Shown here in pieces: positions 43,359 through 50,621 of a stretch of DNA of 64,000 nucleotides. The position numbers were made by a program, and so were the translations under genes. How positions within the stretch are numbered: position 1 is the first letter of the stretch; every line of letters starts with the position of its first letter. The notes under the pieces were generated by a model, which was not told the DNA's origin, ran no database searches, and worked only from the letters and a program-made list of their open reading frames with translations. Origin of the DNA: Azoarcus sp031546845 (GTDB lineage: Bacteria > Pseudomonadota > Gammaproteobacteria > Burkholderiales > Rhodocyclaceae); NCBI GenBank assembly GCA_031546845.1, contig JAVBJT010000023.1, forward strand, positions 68,034-132,033, given 5' to 3'.

Positions 43359-43405
43359 GCTCCATCGCGGAGCAAAAGGCGTTGCGGTCGTTACCCGCCT
43401 CTTCA
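43359..43405 (+). ncRNA. Leader-core copy A
   Basis: Hairpin GCTCC-ATCGC-GGAGC (43359-43373) followed by the conserved core GGCGTTGCGGTCGTTACCCG onward (43378-43405). The same arrangement is found at 57671-57734 and 63163-63222. Probably transcribed toward the recombinase gene 670 bp downstream. Function unknown. Confidence 0.5.
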
Positions 43406-43967
43406 AATACTTGACCTCGGAGTCAGGTCGGCACGGTCCTTTGAGTCCCTGCCCGAAGTCGTTCAACCCGTAGAGCAGCGCAAGGCATTGCTGGCAGTCT
43501 TTTGCCAGACGTTCCCCGAGAACGAGTCCTGCGTTCGAGCAGTCAAGCGGTGCGGCACCCGATGCCGCGCCCCTGTTCCCGCCATCCCTTCGAGCCGCGC
43601 ACCTCGCGCAGCACACGGCTGTGCTGGCCCCCCCGTTGGGCTCCCCGTGTGAAACCCGCTCGTACGCCTGTACTGCCCTGGACTTTCGGTCAGGGGCGGA
43701 ACCCATGCAGGTGGATGGCGCTACGTATCGAGAACTGATCCCTCAGTGGCGCGCAAGGCCAGACCTTCGCGCCGATGTTGTCCCTGCCCTGGAGGCGGGA
43801 TGGCATCGCCAAGCCCCGACAACGCAGAAATGCGCAGACGGGATGGATCAACGTTTCATTTTTAAGACTGACCGAGCCGGTAGGCGTACATCCAGTGCGC
43901 TACCGGCAAACCCTGGGTAGGCATGGCGTGTTCGTGGCCGCACGCCTTGCCGAAGCACCTGACCACG

Positions 43968-44052
43968 CATCGCGGGCGCACCGGAATCCACGCCCGCGAT
44001 GAATCGATGGATTCCCCCCCATTCTTGCCGTGCGCCGCCGGGACGGCGCACG
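43968..44052 (+). promoter_or_regulatory. Hairpins immediately before the recombinase start
   Basis: CATCGCGGGCG/CGCCCGCGATG (43968-43978, 43991-44001) is a perfect 11-bp stem. GGAATCCA (43983-43990) can instead pair with TGGATTCC (44008-44015). A second stem CCGTGCGCCG/CGGCGCACGG lies at about 44028-44052, ending 22 bp before the ATG. The alternatives are mutually exclusive in part. Confidence 0.55.
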
Positions 44053-44074
44053 GTGCCATTGCCGGAGAGAAGTC

Positions 44075-45262
44075 ATGTCCCATTTCACTGCCCGTCACAC
44101 CCCCCGCCGCGTCCAGGGCGCCATCGGCGCGTGGCGCGATGCCCATCATCACCAGCCGCCGCGCCGCCAGGACCAGCCCGCGCTGACACCCGCCGAAATC
44201 CTCGAACGCCACAAACCCGGCCACGCCGACCCGCTGCGCGTGCTGGAGTTGCTGATCGACCAATTCAACGCCCAGCACACGTCGCTGCAAAAGACCGTGT
44301 CGCACAAGACCCGCCAGGAGCGGGCCGACTTCCTGCGCCGGTTTTTCCGCGACCTGCGCAGGAAAGCCGGTTTCAAGACGGTGCCCGATCCACGCAACCT
44401 TGGGGATCGCCACATCCAGGCCATGGTCGCGGTCTGGCAAAAGGAGCGGCTGGCCCCGGCGACGATCCAGACCTACCTGAGCTTTCTGCGCGGACTGGCG
44501 CTGTGGCTCAACAAGCCGGGATTCATCCGCAAGCCCGCCCACTACGGCCTGTTACCGGCGGAATACGAGCGCCATGTGTATGCGCAGCTCGACAAGAGCT
44601 GGACCGCTGCGGGGATCGACATCGATACGCTGATCGAGCGCGTCTGCGCGTATGACCGCTACGTTGGTGCATCGCTGCGGCTGATCCGGGCGATGGGTCT
44701 GCGGCGCAAGGAGTCGGTGATGTTCCAGCCGCATCAATGCGTGGTGCCGTTCGAGGCCACGGGCCTGCCGCCCGAGCAGCGCAAAGCCGATCACTACGTG
44801 CGAATCCAGAAAGGTGCCAAAGGCGGGCGGCAGCGCTTCGTGCCGCTGGATTCGCCGCAGCGCAAGGCGGCATTGGTGTTCGCCCAGGCGGTGGCCAATA
44901 GCGAGAATGCGCATCTGGGCAATCCGCTCCACAGTCTGAAACACAACCTGCGGCGTTTCGACTATGTGATGGCGCGGTTTCGCATCACGGCGGCGGGCCT
45001 GGGCGCGACGGCGCACGGCCTGCGTCACGAAGCCATGATCGATCACTACATGAGCGAGTCGGGGGGCAAGGCACCGCCCGTGCGTGGCGGGGGCGATCCT
45101 GCGCCCGATGTGGATGCGGCGGCGCGCCTCTCGGCTGCCAGGCTCGCCGGGCACAACAGAACCAGGGCATCTGGGGCTTATTTAGGTCAGCCTGTTGTCA
45201 TGCGCGGTCAGCCGCAGAAGAAGCCACCCGAAGCGGAGCCTGACGGCTCAAGCTCAGCATAA
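44075..45262 (+). CDS. Tyrosine recombinase / phage-type integrase
   Basis: 395-residue site-specific recombinase. An N-terminal DNA-binding SAM-like region (about 45-160, with LAPATIQTYLSFLRGLALWLNK) is followed by the catalytic domain: the first arginine in LIRAMGLRRKESVMF, a GAKGGRQRFVPL strand motif, H-x-x-R as AHGLRHEAM, and late H/Y in LAGHNRTRASGAYLG. The ATG at 44075 follows GGAGAGAAGTC. It lies inside the element between the ParM operon and mqsRA rather than next to the tRNA, so it may be a resolvase-like or secondary integrase instead of the enzyme that inserted the island. Confidence 0.87.
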   Translation: MSHFTARHTPRRVQGAIGAWRDAHHHQPPRRQDQPALTPAEILERHKPGHADPLRVLELLIDQFNAQHTSLQKTVSHKTRQERADFLRRFFRDLRRKAGFKTVPDPRNLGDRHIQAMVAVWQKERLAPATIQTYLSFLRGLALWLNKPGFIRKPAHYGLLPAEYERHVYAQLDKSWTAAGIDIDTLIERVCAYDRYVGASLRLIRAMGLRRKESVMFQPHQCVVPFEATGLPPEQRKADHYVRIQKGAKGGRQRFVPLDSPQRKAALVFAQAVANSENAHLGNPLHSLKHNLRRFDYVMARFRITAAGLGATAHGLRHEAMIDHYMSESGGKAPPVRGGGDPAPDVDAAARLSAARLAGHNRTRASGAYLGQPVVMRGQPQKKPPEAEPDGSSSA

Positions 45263-45334
45263 TTTCCGAGCGGCGCCAGGGCACAACCAAAGTGCCAAGG
45301 TTGCTGCCGTGTCGGGCACATCAAGAAAAGACAA

Positions 45335-45371
45335 CAAGGCTTCTCGCAAACAGGGGCTGCGAGAAGCCTTG
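45335..45371 (-). terminator. Stem-loop after mqsA
   Basis: AAGGCTTCTCGCA (45336-45348) pairs perfectly with TGCGAGAAGCCTT (45358-45370). On the minus strand it is followed by a T-rich stretch (TTGTTGTCTTTTC), fitting an intrinsic terminator for mqsRA; on the plus strand it lies 74 bp after the recombinase stop. Confidence 0.7.
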
Positions 45372-45444
45372 GTGAAGGGGGTCGCGGTATTTCTCTAGAA
45401 CCGTTCTCGCTTGAAGCGGCGCAGCGCGGCGGGTTTCGGGAAGG

Positions 45445-45846
45445 TCAGACGGTTCTGACCTCGTTGAGCAGATCGGGGTGACGATCCAGCAGTTTCAACA
45501 GTTTGACCAAGGCCAGCGGCGGCTTGGTCTTGCCGTTCTCGTAGCGTGAGAAGGCATTGACGCCGCCGCCGAAGAGTTCGGCGGCTTCGCGCTGGTCAAG
45601 ATCGAGCTTTTTGCGCACGCTGGTGATGAAGCCCGGATCAACGATGGCCGCATTCACCTGTTTGGAGAAGGCGCGCATCTCGCGCATGACGCGGTTCGAC
45701 TCCGCCGCGTCCAGGATCGATTCGGCGCAGGCCGGGCAGAAGTCGCCCGTCACGGCCGCGATGACGGTAGTCTCGCCCTTGTAGGTGTAGGGCAGGTCGC
45801 GGGTGTCGTGGATCAGTTGCGCCGCGCCGCAAACAGGGCATTTCAT
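45445..45846 (-). CDS. mqsA: Antitoxin MqsA
   Basis: 133-residue MqsA-type antitoxin that binds and neutralises MqsR and represses the operon. The N-terminal zinc domain has MKCPVCGAAQL and DFCPACAESIL. The C-terminal helix-turn-helix has RKKLDLDQREAAELFGGGVNAFSRYENGKTKPP, nearly the E. coli MqsA motif. The ATG ending at 45846 is preferred (MKCPVC, 9 nt after AGGAG); another ATG two codons upstream overlaps the mqsR stop. Length is close to E. coli MqsA (131). Confidence 0.95.
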   Translation of the reverse strand: MKCPVCGAAQLIHDTRDLPYTYKGETTVIAAVTGDFCPACAESILDAAESNRVMREMRAFSKQVNAAIVDPGFITSVRKKLDLDQREAAELFGGGVNAFSRYENGKTKPPLALVKLLKLLDRHPDLLNEVRTV

Positions 45847-45848
45847 GT

Positions 45849-46145
45849 TCATAGCTCCTTGAAGGACACGATCAGCACGTCATCGATGACCGTCAGCTTC
45901 AGGTACACGTCACCCGCCTGCGTGCTGGGGCGGTACACGTCCTGCCAGATCGTGTGATCGGCATGCGTGGTCATGCTCTTGTGGAAATCCGCCGGCGTCA
46001 GCGCCATCACCACGTCCAGCATTCCGGAGAACGCAAGCCCCAGCTCGTTTGCTCCGGCTCGCGCCGCGTGCGTGGTGCGCACCTTGCCAGCGTCGACCAA
46101 GGTTTTAACCACGGTCAGCTTGCAGTGCGGGGTTCCTTTCTCCAT
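45849..46145 (-). CDS. mqsR: Toxin MqsR (mRNA interferase)
   Basis: 98-residue MqsR toxin, the same length as the E. coli protein. MqsR is a RelE-fold ribonuclease that cleaves mRNA at GCU sites. Family residues are visible: MEKGTPHCKLTVVKTLV at the N-terminus, DFHKSMTTHADHTIWQDVYRP in the centre, and GDVYLKLTVIDDVLIVSFKEL at the C-terminus. It precedes mqsA and is co-transcribed, the toxin-first order characteristic of mqsRA. It likely stabilises the element in the host. Confidence 0.95.
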   Translation of the reverse strand: MEKGTPHCKLTVVKTLVDAGKVRTTHAARAGANELGLAFSGMLDVVMALTPADFHKSMTTHADHTIWQDVYRPSTQAGDVYLKLTVIDDVLIVSFKEL

Positions 46146-46151
46146 GGAAGA

Positions 46152-46180
46152 ACATTAACCTAGTTGGTTTATTTTGGCAA
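46152..46180 (-). promoter_or_regulatory. mqsRA promoter with internal MqsA-type operator
   Basis: On the minus strand TTGCCA (46175-46180) and TAATGT (46152-46157) are spaced by 17 bp. The palindrome AACC-N5-GGTT (46157-46169) lies between them and overlaps the -10, like the AACCT-N-AGGTT operators bound by MqsA in E. coli. Confidence 0.7.
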
Positions 46181-46238
46181 GTTGGTTAGAGGCGGAATTT
46201 TCATTCGATTCCGAGCAGAACCAGAACATTCCACGCTT

Positions 46239-47081
46239 TCATGCGGCCACTTCCTCGGGTATCTCATCCGGCTGGATTCGATCTTCCTCGCCCTGATACC
46301 CGAAGCGCGCCCAGGTCTTCGGATCAACCTCGATCGGCCCGGCCCGCTTGCTGTCCAGATTGACGACGACACCATGCTGGTCCAGCCGCCCCTTCGAGAA
46401 CAGTTCGTAGAGCAGTTGCGCCGCGAAGCGCACCGCCACGTCGTTGATGAACAGCCCCTGCGAGGCGAGCGACATGCGCACCGAGCACGAAGGCCGGTTG
46501 TCGTCCTGAACGGTGGCGTCCAGCAGTTCGGGGAACAGTTCGGTCACGCACGGCAGGCGCGGGTTGGCCTTGGCTGTCCCCTTGCCCATCCCTGCCCTCG
46601 GCCCCTCACCCAATACGATCTGGGCACTGGCCTCGGTGTTGCCCAGGTCCAGCCAGTAGCGATAGCGCCCTTCGCCGTCGAACACCGCCTCATGCAGCGC
46701 GCGCCGCGCCGAGCGGCTGTCCACGCAACTGACCAGCAAGTCCGCGCTCGGCGGCGCGTAGCGGCTCGGCTGGAAGGCCTCGTAGCGCGTGGGGTGCGCA
46801 ATCCAGTCCAGGCCGTAGAACTGGTTGAGGCGGTGGATCGTCACGATGGCCTTGTGCAGCCCGATGTCGGCGCGGCTGTAGAGTTGCCGACCCACGTTGG
46901 CCTCGCTCACCCGGTCGGCGTCAAACGCCGTGACGTGCAGCCCGTGGGGATGGCCGAGCGCGCGCATCGCAATGTCCAGCCGCGCGAGACACGCCGCCAT
47001 CTGCGCGCCATTGCCCCCGACGCCGACCAGATGGATGCTCACGCGCCGGTCGAGCAGTACGGGATCGATCAGATGTTCCAC
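46239..47081 (-). CDS. PRTRC ThiF-family (E1-like) protein
   Basis: 280-residue ThiF/E1-like adenylating enzyme. The nucleotide-binding loop is IHLVGVGGNGAQMAACLARL near residue 17, the acidic/Arg motif is AFDADRVSEANVGRQLYSRADIG near 52, the Lys motif is LHKAIVTIHRLN, and DLLVSCVDSRSARRAL precedes the crossover region with Cys-containing RLPCVTELF and NRPSCSVRM. In E1-like enzymes these bind ATP and activate the C-terminus of a ubiquitin-like protein. The start is a GTG (47079-47081) after AGGAGG and overlaps the end of protein A by 13 bp. It ends the PRTRC operon. Confidence 0.92.
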   Translation of the reverse strand: MEHLIDPVLLDRRVSIHLVGVGGNGAQMAACLARLDIAMRALGHPHGLHVTAFDADRVSEANVGRQLYSRADIGLHKAIVTIHRLNQFYGLDWIAHPTRYEAFQPSRYAPPSADLLVSCVDSRSARRALHEAVFDGEGRYRYWLDLGNTEASAQIVLGEGPRAGMGKGTAKANPRLPCVTELFPELLDATVQDDNRPSCSVRMSLASQGLFINDVAVRFAAQLLYELFSKGRLDQHGVVVNLDSKRAGPIEVDPKTWARFGYQGEEDRIQPDEIPEEVAA

Positions 47082-47776
47082 GGCCTGAACCTCCTTTCTT
47101 GATAGAAGTTCAGTATCCGGCGCAGCAGGCCGGGTTCAATGTCTGGCTCAGGAACGGATTCAGGAGCCGCCTCTGCGTCGGCCTGCCACGGATGAGGCAG
47201 AGCACGGAACCTGCCGTTCACCACCAGCCGGAACTCGGCCTGTGGCCTGGGGTGATGCAGGCAGCCGAACACCCCGGCGATCTTGATGCCCTGGTCGTCA
47301 CCGTCGTCCGTAGGCGACCAGAACGGTTTTCCGTGGCCGTGGGTGTGCAGGTCCACCGCCAGCGTCTCGTCGTCATTCATATCCGGCACCCGGTAGTCGA
47401 TCCGCGCGGGGGACACGGCGATGGCTTCGCACAGCGCGAGCCGCAGGCTGCGGCTGCGCCGCGCGTAGATCAGCGCGCCGGCCACCTCATTCGGTAAGCC
47501 ACGGCGACCGGCTTCGATGAATGCCTCGATCAGCCGGATCGGCAGCACGCCGAAGCTGAAGACCAGCCGCTCCTGCACTTCGCCATAAGGCAGCGGGATC
47601 GGCAGCGCGGGAGAAAGCCGCTGGATGCAATCCAGCCAGTCGAGTTTGACTTGCACGAACACGCCATTGGCGGCGAGGAGGATGCGCTGGCCGTTGTCCA
47701 TGTCGGGCAACTCGCCGAAGCGCGGCGCGGCGATGACCGGGCATGCCGCCTGCAATGCGATGTCGCGTACGTCCAT
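47069..47776 (-). CDS. PRTRC protein A, JAMM-type peptidase domain
   Basis: 235-residue PRTRC protein A. An N-terminal domain (to about residue 120) is followed by a JAB/JAMM-like domain. DLHTHGHGKPFWSPTDDGDD fits H-x-H-x7-S-x2-D exactly, the zinc-binding signature of JAMM isopeptidases. Downstream is GIKIAGVFGCLHHPRPQAEFRL. Such enzymes remove or process ubiquitin-like tags. Its start overlaps the protein B stop (TGATG at 47774-47778), and its end overlaps the ThiF gene, so the three are translationally coupled. Catalytic activity is inferred, not known for this protein. Confidence 0.88.
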   Translation of the reverse strand: MDVRDIALQAACPVIAAPRFGELPDMDNGQRILLAANGVFVQVKLDWLDCIQRLSPALPIPLPYGEVQERLVFSFGVLPIRLIEAFIEAGRRGLPNEVAGALIYARRSRSLRLALCEAIAVSPARIDYRVPDMNDDETLAVDLHTHGHGKPFWSPTDDGDDQGIKIAGVFGCLHHPRPQAEFRLVVNGRFRALPHPWQADAEAAPESVPEPDIEPGLLRRILNFYQERRFRPWNI

Positions 47777-48516
47777 CACGCGCCCTCCTTCAAGCCCAAC
47801 AAGCCACCTAGTGACGTCTTCGTATCCACCAGCACGCGCTCGGGAAAGCGCTGGTATCGGCCATTGAGCATGTCGCGCCAGAAGACGTAGGCTCCGCCGC
47901 GATAACGCGCGAGCTTTCCAGCGACATTCGGGTGAGTGAAGTACGAGCGCAGGAAGGCGTCGTTCCACGCGGCGATCTTCTCCACCGTGGTGCCCTCGGG
48001 CACGGGCGTATTGCCCTGACAAATGTTTCCTTGCGCATCGACGTTGAAGTACGGCGCTTGATAGAGCGGCGTGGCCGGGGTCGGACGCCCTGCCCCCTTG
48101 ACCGCCCACACCCGCCAGACCCGGCTGGATGCCGCGAACACCAGCCCCGAATGCGGCACGGTTTCGCCGCGCTCCTGCCCGCCGAACGCCTGCGCATGCT
48201 CGTCATCGACACGAAAGGCGATGTGGCGGTGGGCTGGCGGCACCCACCAGACGATCAGGTCGCCGTCCATGTACAGCACCGTCTCGGGCAGGAAGCCGCC
48301 GTGGGCGGCACGTTTCAAGAGCGCACGGGCCAGATCCATCGCCGCGCGCGGCGTCATCGCCTGCCCCGCGCCGATGACGGGCTCGCCGTCCACTTCCTCG
48401 ATGTCATGAACGGTGGCCAGCGCGCTGCCCTGCTGGCCGTCGTAGATCAGCACCGCCCGGCGCAGTTGCACGGTGCCGGTGGTGGGCGCCTGAATGAAGA
48501 ACTCGGCTTGGTTCAT
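47776..48516 (-). CDS. PRTRC protein B (E2-like)
   Basis: 246-residue PRTRC protein B. Comparative work places this family with prokaryotic E2-like (UBC-fold) proteins encoded beside ThiF and JAB genes. Visible landmarks are AVLIYDGQQGSALATVHD (N-terminal), HIAFRVDDEHAQAFGG, LVFAASSRVWRVWAVKG, and a cysteine in DAQGNICQGNTPVP near residue 165 that is a candidate thioester site. The ATG ending at 48516 follows GGAGG; an ATG five codons upstream (48531) overlaps the protein F stop and is also possible. Confidence 0.87.
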   Translation of the reverse strand: MNQAEFFIQAPTTGTVQLRRAVLIYDGQQGSALATVHDIEEVDGEPVIGAGQAMTPRAAMDLARALLKRAAHGGFLPETVLYMDGDLIVWWVPPAHRHIAFRVDDEHAQAFGGQERGETVPHSGLVFAASSRVWRVWAVKGAGRPTPATPLYQAPYFNVDAQGNICQGNTPVPEGTTVEKIAAWNDAFLRSYFTHPNVAGKLARYRGGAYVFWRDMLNGRYQRFPERVLVDTKTSLGGLLGLKEGA

Positions 48517-48530
48517 GGTCGTGACCTCCA

Positions 48531-49547
48531 TCACCAGTCTCCCGCCGAGAGGCGATGGATCAAGGCGTCGATCCGCCGGATCGCCTCGAAGCGGCGGGCC
48601 ATCGCACGCTGCCATGCGGCGAAGGCGCCAGGGTCGTCCAGCGCAACACGAATCTCGCCCATCTTGTCGCTGTATTCGCCTTGATAGGCGAGGTTGAGCA
48701 GATCGTCGTAAATGCGGGTCGTCACGTCCCCCTCGGTCCAGGACAGCACCGCGCCGAAACCGATGAACTCGCCATCGTCGTCCGGGCGGAAGCGGTCATC
48801 GAGGTCCAGGCCGGCCAGCGCCAGCGCATCCTCGGCCACGGCCTTGGCGTTCGGATCGCTCAGGCGCTTGATCGCCCGGCGCAGAAAGCGGGCGCACTGC
48901 GGCAGTTCCAACCCGCGTGGCCAGCGCCACGCCCATGTTGGATAGGCTTGTTCCAAGGTCGCCTTGCTGATCATTTCCGCGCGCATCGCCTCGCGGGCTT
49001 CTTCATCCTCGCCGCACTCCATGTCCAGCGCGGCTTCTTCGTCCTCCTCCCCGCACCAGTAGAGAAAGGACGCCACATCACAGGCAATGTCAGGCGTGAA
49101 GAGCGGATAGACCCGGGCACTCTGGCGGCGCAGCACGTGCAGGACCACCGGGCCGAGGCCTGGCATCTGCTGGCTCAGTGCGGTCAGCCCGTCCCCTACC
49201 GGCCATTCCTGCCCTTCGTGCTCGCCCCACGATGCTTGCACGGCGTCGAAGCTCGACCTGGGGTGGTCGGTGTAGAGGCTGTAGTCGTCGCCGTCGCTGG
49301 ACAGCATGTGCAAAGCAAAGCGCGGATCAAGGCAATGCAGCGGGCCAATCTGGCGCTTGATCCAGTTGTCGATGGCCTTCTGGCACGCATCGAGCGAATC
49401 CGACCATGTGGGCGGGATGTCGGCCTCGTCGAAGGCCTCGGCCTCGATCAAAAAGCGCGACACGGCGGCATTGACCGCCAGGAGCCGCCCTGGCGCGATG
49501 CTTCTCGGCACCTGCGCGCCGATGCGCGGCAGCGCCAAGGCCATCAT
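48531..49547 (-). CDS. PRTRC protein F
   Basis: 338-residue protein matching the PRTRC protein F family by position and sequence landmarks: LALPRIGAQVPRSIAPGRLL at the N-terminus, PLFTPDIACDVASFLYWCGEEDEEAALD near residue 150, and VLSWTEGDVTTRIYDDLLNLAYQGEYS near 270. The biochemical role is unknown; it is found only with the other PRTRC genes. It starts within the stop of protein C (ATGA at 49544-49547). Confidence 0.86.
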   Translation of the reverse strand: MMALALPRIGAQVPRSIAPGRLLAVNAAVSRFLIEAEAFDEADIPPTWSDSLDACQKAIDNWIKRQIGPLHCLDPRFALHMLSSDGDDYSLYTDHPRSSFDAVQASWGEHEGQEWPVGDGLTALSQQMPGLGPVVLHVLRRQSARVYPLFTPDIACDVASFLYWCGEEDEEAALDMECGEDEEAREAMRAEMISKATLEQAYPTWAWRWPRGLELPQCARFLRRAIKRLSDPNAKAVAEDALALAGLDLDDRFRPDDDGEFIGFGAVLSWTEGDVTTRIYDDLLNLAYQGEYSDKMGEIRVALDDPGAFAAWQRAMARRFEAIRRIDALIHRLSAGDW

Positions 49548-49978
49548 GGCAGCGGCGCCAGCATGTCGCTGGACGGAAGGATGCGGGGGGTGTGGCTTTC
49601 ATGTGCATCGCGCAGGGTCCGAAGCACGAAGGCACCCCAGGCACCGGCGCACTCCTGCGTTCCGCGCCGGGTGAGCGCCTGGGCAAGTTGGCCGGCGGCG
49701 TCCTTGCGCCCTTCGGACTCGACCGCGACAGCGGCCTTGAGGGCGGCAAGGCGCTCGCCTTCGTTGCCTGCGCTCCCCTTGGTGCCTACCGCCTTGCGGA
49801 AGGTGTATTCCTGCGCGCCGTTCGCCACCTCCCCCGCTTCGATTTCGGCGCTGATGAGTTCGGGGTATTGGGCGCTGTAGAGGTCGCGCACCTCGCGCGG
49901 CGTCATGCCCGGCACATCGGGCAACTGCACGCCGTTGTAGCGGAAGACCCGCCGGATTTCGTTGATCGCAATGGTCAT
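49544..49978 (-). CDS. PRTRC protein C, ubiquitin-like with C-terminal extension
   Basis: 144-residue protein. Residues 1-68 match PRTRC protein C (INEIRRVFRYNGVQLPDVPG, REVRDLYSAQYPELI, EYTFRKAVGTKG), a family assigned to prokaryotic ubiquitin-like beta-grasp proteins. Unlike compact versions that end near the GTKG, this one continues for 76 residues (SAGNEGERLAAL to SSDMLAPLP), with a cysteine near residue 111. The ATG ending at 49978 follows CAGGAGCATCAC. It is coupled to protein F by a 4-bp overlap. Confidence 0.87.
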   Translation of the reverse strand: MTIAINEIRRVFRYNGVQLPDVPGMTPREVRDLYSAQYPELISAEIEAGEVANGAQEYTFRKAVGTKGSAGNEGERLAALKAAVAVESEGRKDAAGQLAQALTRRGTQECAGAWGAFVLRTLRDAHESHTPRILPSSDMLAPLP

Positions 49979-50058
49979 GTGATGCTCCTGTCGTCTGATG
50001 CCTCCCACCGGGAGGCCCTTGCGATCAGTCTCTCGCCACCCGGCACGTTTTCAAGACC

Positions 50059-50544
50059 TCAGCCGAACAGGTCCATGGAATCGCTGCCCGTGGGTGTGGC
50101 AGTTGGCCGCGCCGCGCCGCCTGTGGCCTCGTCACCATCGCCGTCCTCGTCTTCGGGGTCGCTGGCCGCACTGCCTGGAACCTTCACCGGGGCCTTCGAC
50201 GCGGGTGTCGCGGGAGCGGGCTTGGCCGCTTTCGTCATCGCATCGCCCGCCTTTTTGGCCGATGCCGTCTTGGCCGCTTGCAGGACTTCCTGGGTGGCCT
50301 CGGCCTGCTCGGCAAGGCTCTGCCGAACCTCCCGGTAGCCTTTCAGCACGTCCACGAACTCGGCATCGAATTCGGCGGGCGTGGCCGTGAGGCTCAAGGC
50401 CTGGGTCAGCGCCGTCTCATCCATGTCCTTCCTGGGCTTCGGGATCACGTTGATCGTCATCCGCCCGGTTTTCTCGTCGGCGCTGAGCACCATCGTCAGG
50501 GTGGCGCTCGTCGCCAGTGCATACAGTTCCTCGAACATCGTCAT
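50059..50544 (-). CDS. PRTRC protein E
   Basis: 161-residue protein matching PRTRC protein E. A folded N-terminal domain (about 1-85: MFEELYALATSATLTMVLS, MTINVIPKPRKDMDETALTQALSL, FDAEFVDVLKGYREVRQSL) is followed by a low-complexity Ala/Lys/Pro tail ending in SDSMDLFG. The tail resembles C-terminal tips of single-strand DNA-binding-associated proteins, but this is only a resemblance. The ATG ending at 50544 follows AAGGAGCGTGAC. Confidence 0.86.
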   Translation of the reverse strand: MTMFEELYALATSATLTMVLSADEKTGRMTINVIPKPRKDMDETALTQALSLTATPAEFDAEFVDVLKGYREVRQSLAEQAEATQEVLQAAKTASAKKAGDAMTKAAKPAPATPASKAPVKVPGSAASDPEDEDGDGDEATGGAARPTATPTGSDSMDLFG

Positions 50545-50621
50545 GTCACGCTCCTTCAAAAGAAAAATGCCTTCGAGACCATGCTACGAAGGCATTTGAG
50601 GTTTTCCAGTGGGTGCGCGGA

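Larger units (their letters stand above)
42883..44074. other. 1.2-kb gene-free region with structured leader A
   Basis: No convincing gene on either strand. The left part (to about 43260) should contain the promoter and perhaps the centromere of the ParM operon; no clear repeats are visible. From about 43260 to 44074 the DNA is a run of GC-rich hairpins read toward the recombinase, including the ATCGC-loop hairpin at 43359-43373, the conserved core at 43378-43405, an 11-bp inverted repeat at 43968-43978/43991-44001, and a 10-bp hairpin just before the recombinase ribosome-binding site. Confidence 0.6.

Noticed and set aside
44075..45262. Treating the recombinase as the integrase that targeted tRNA-Ser
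   Set aside because: It lies 7.5 kb from the tRNA inside the backbone, and no duplicated tRNA 3' end was seen near it; the link is unsupported.
46164..47102. 312-codon plus-strand frame opposite the PRTRC ThiF gene
   Set aside because: Antisense to a clearly recognised ThiF-family gene; composition typical of a shadow.
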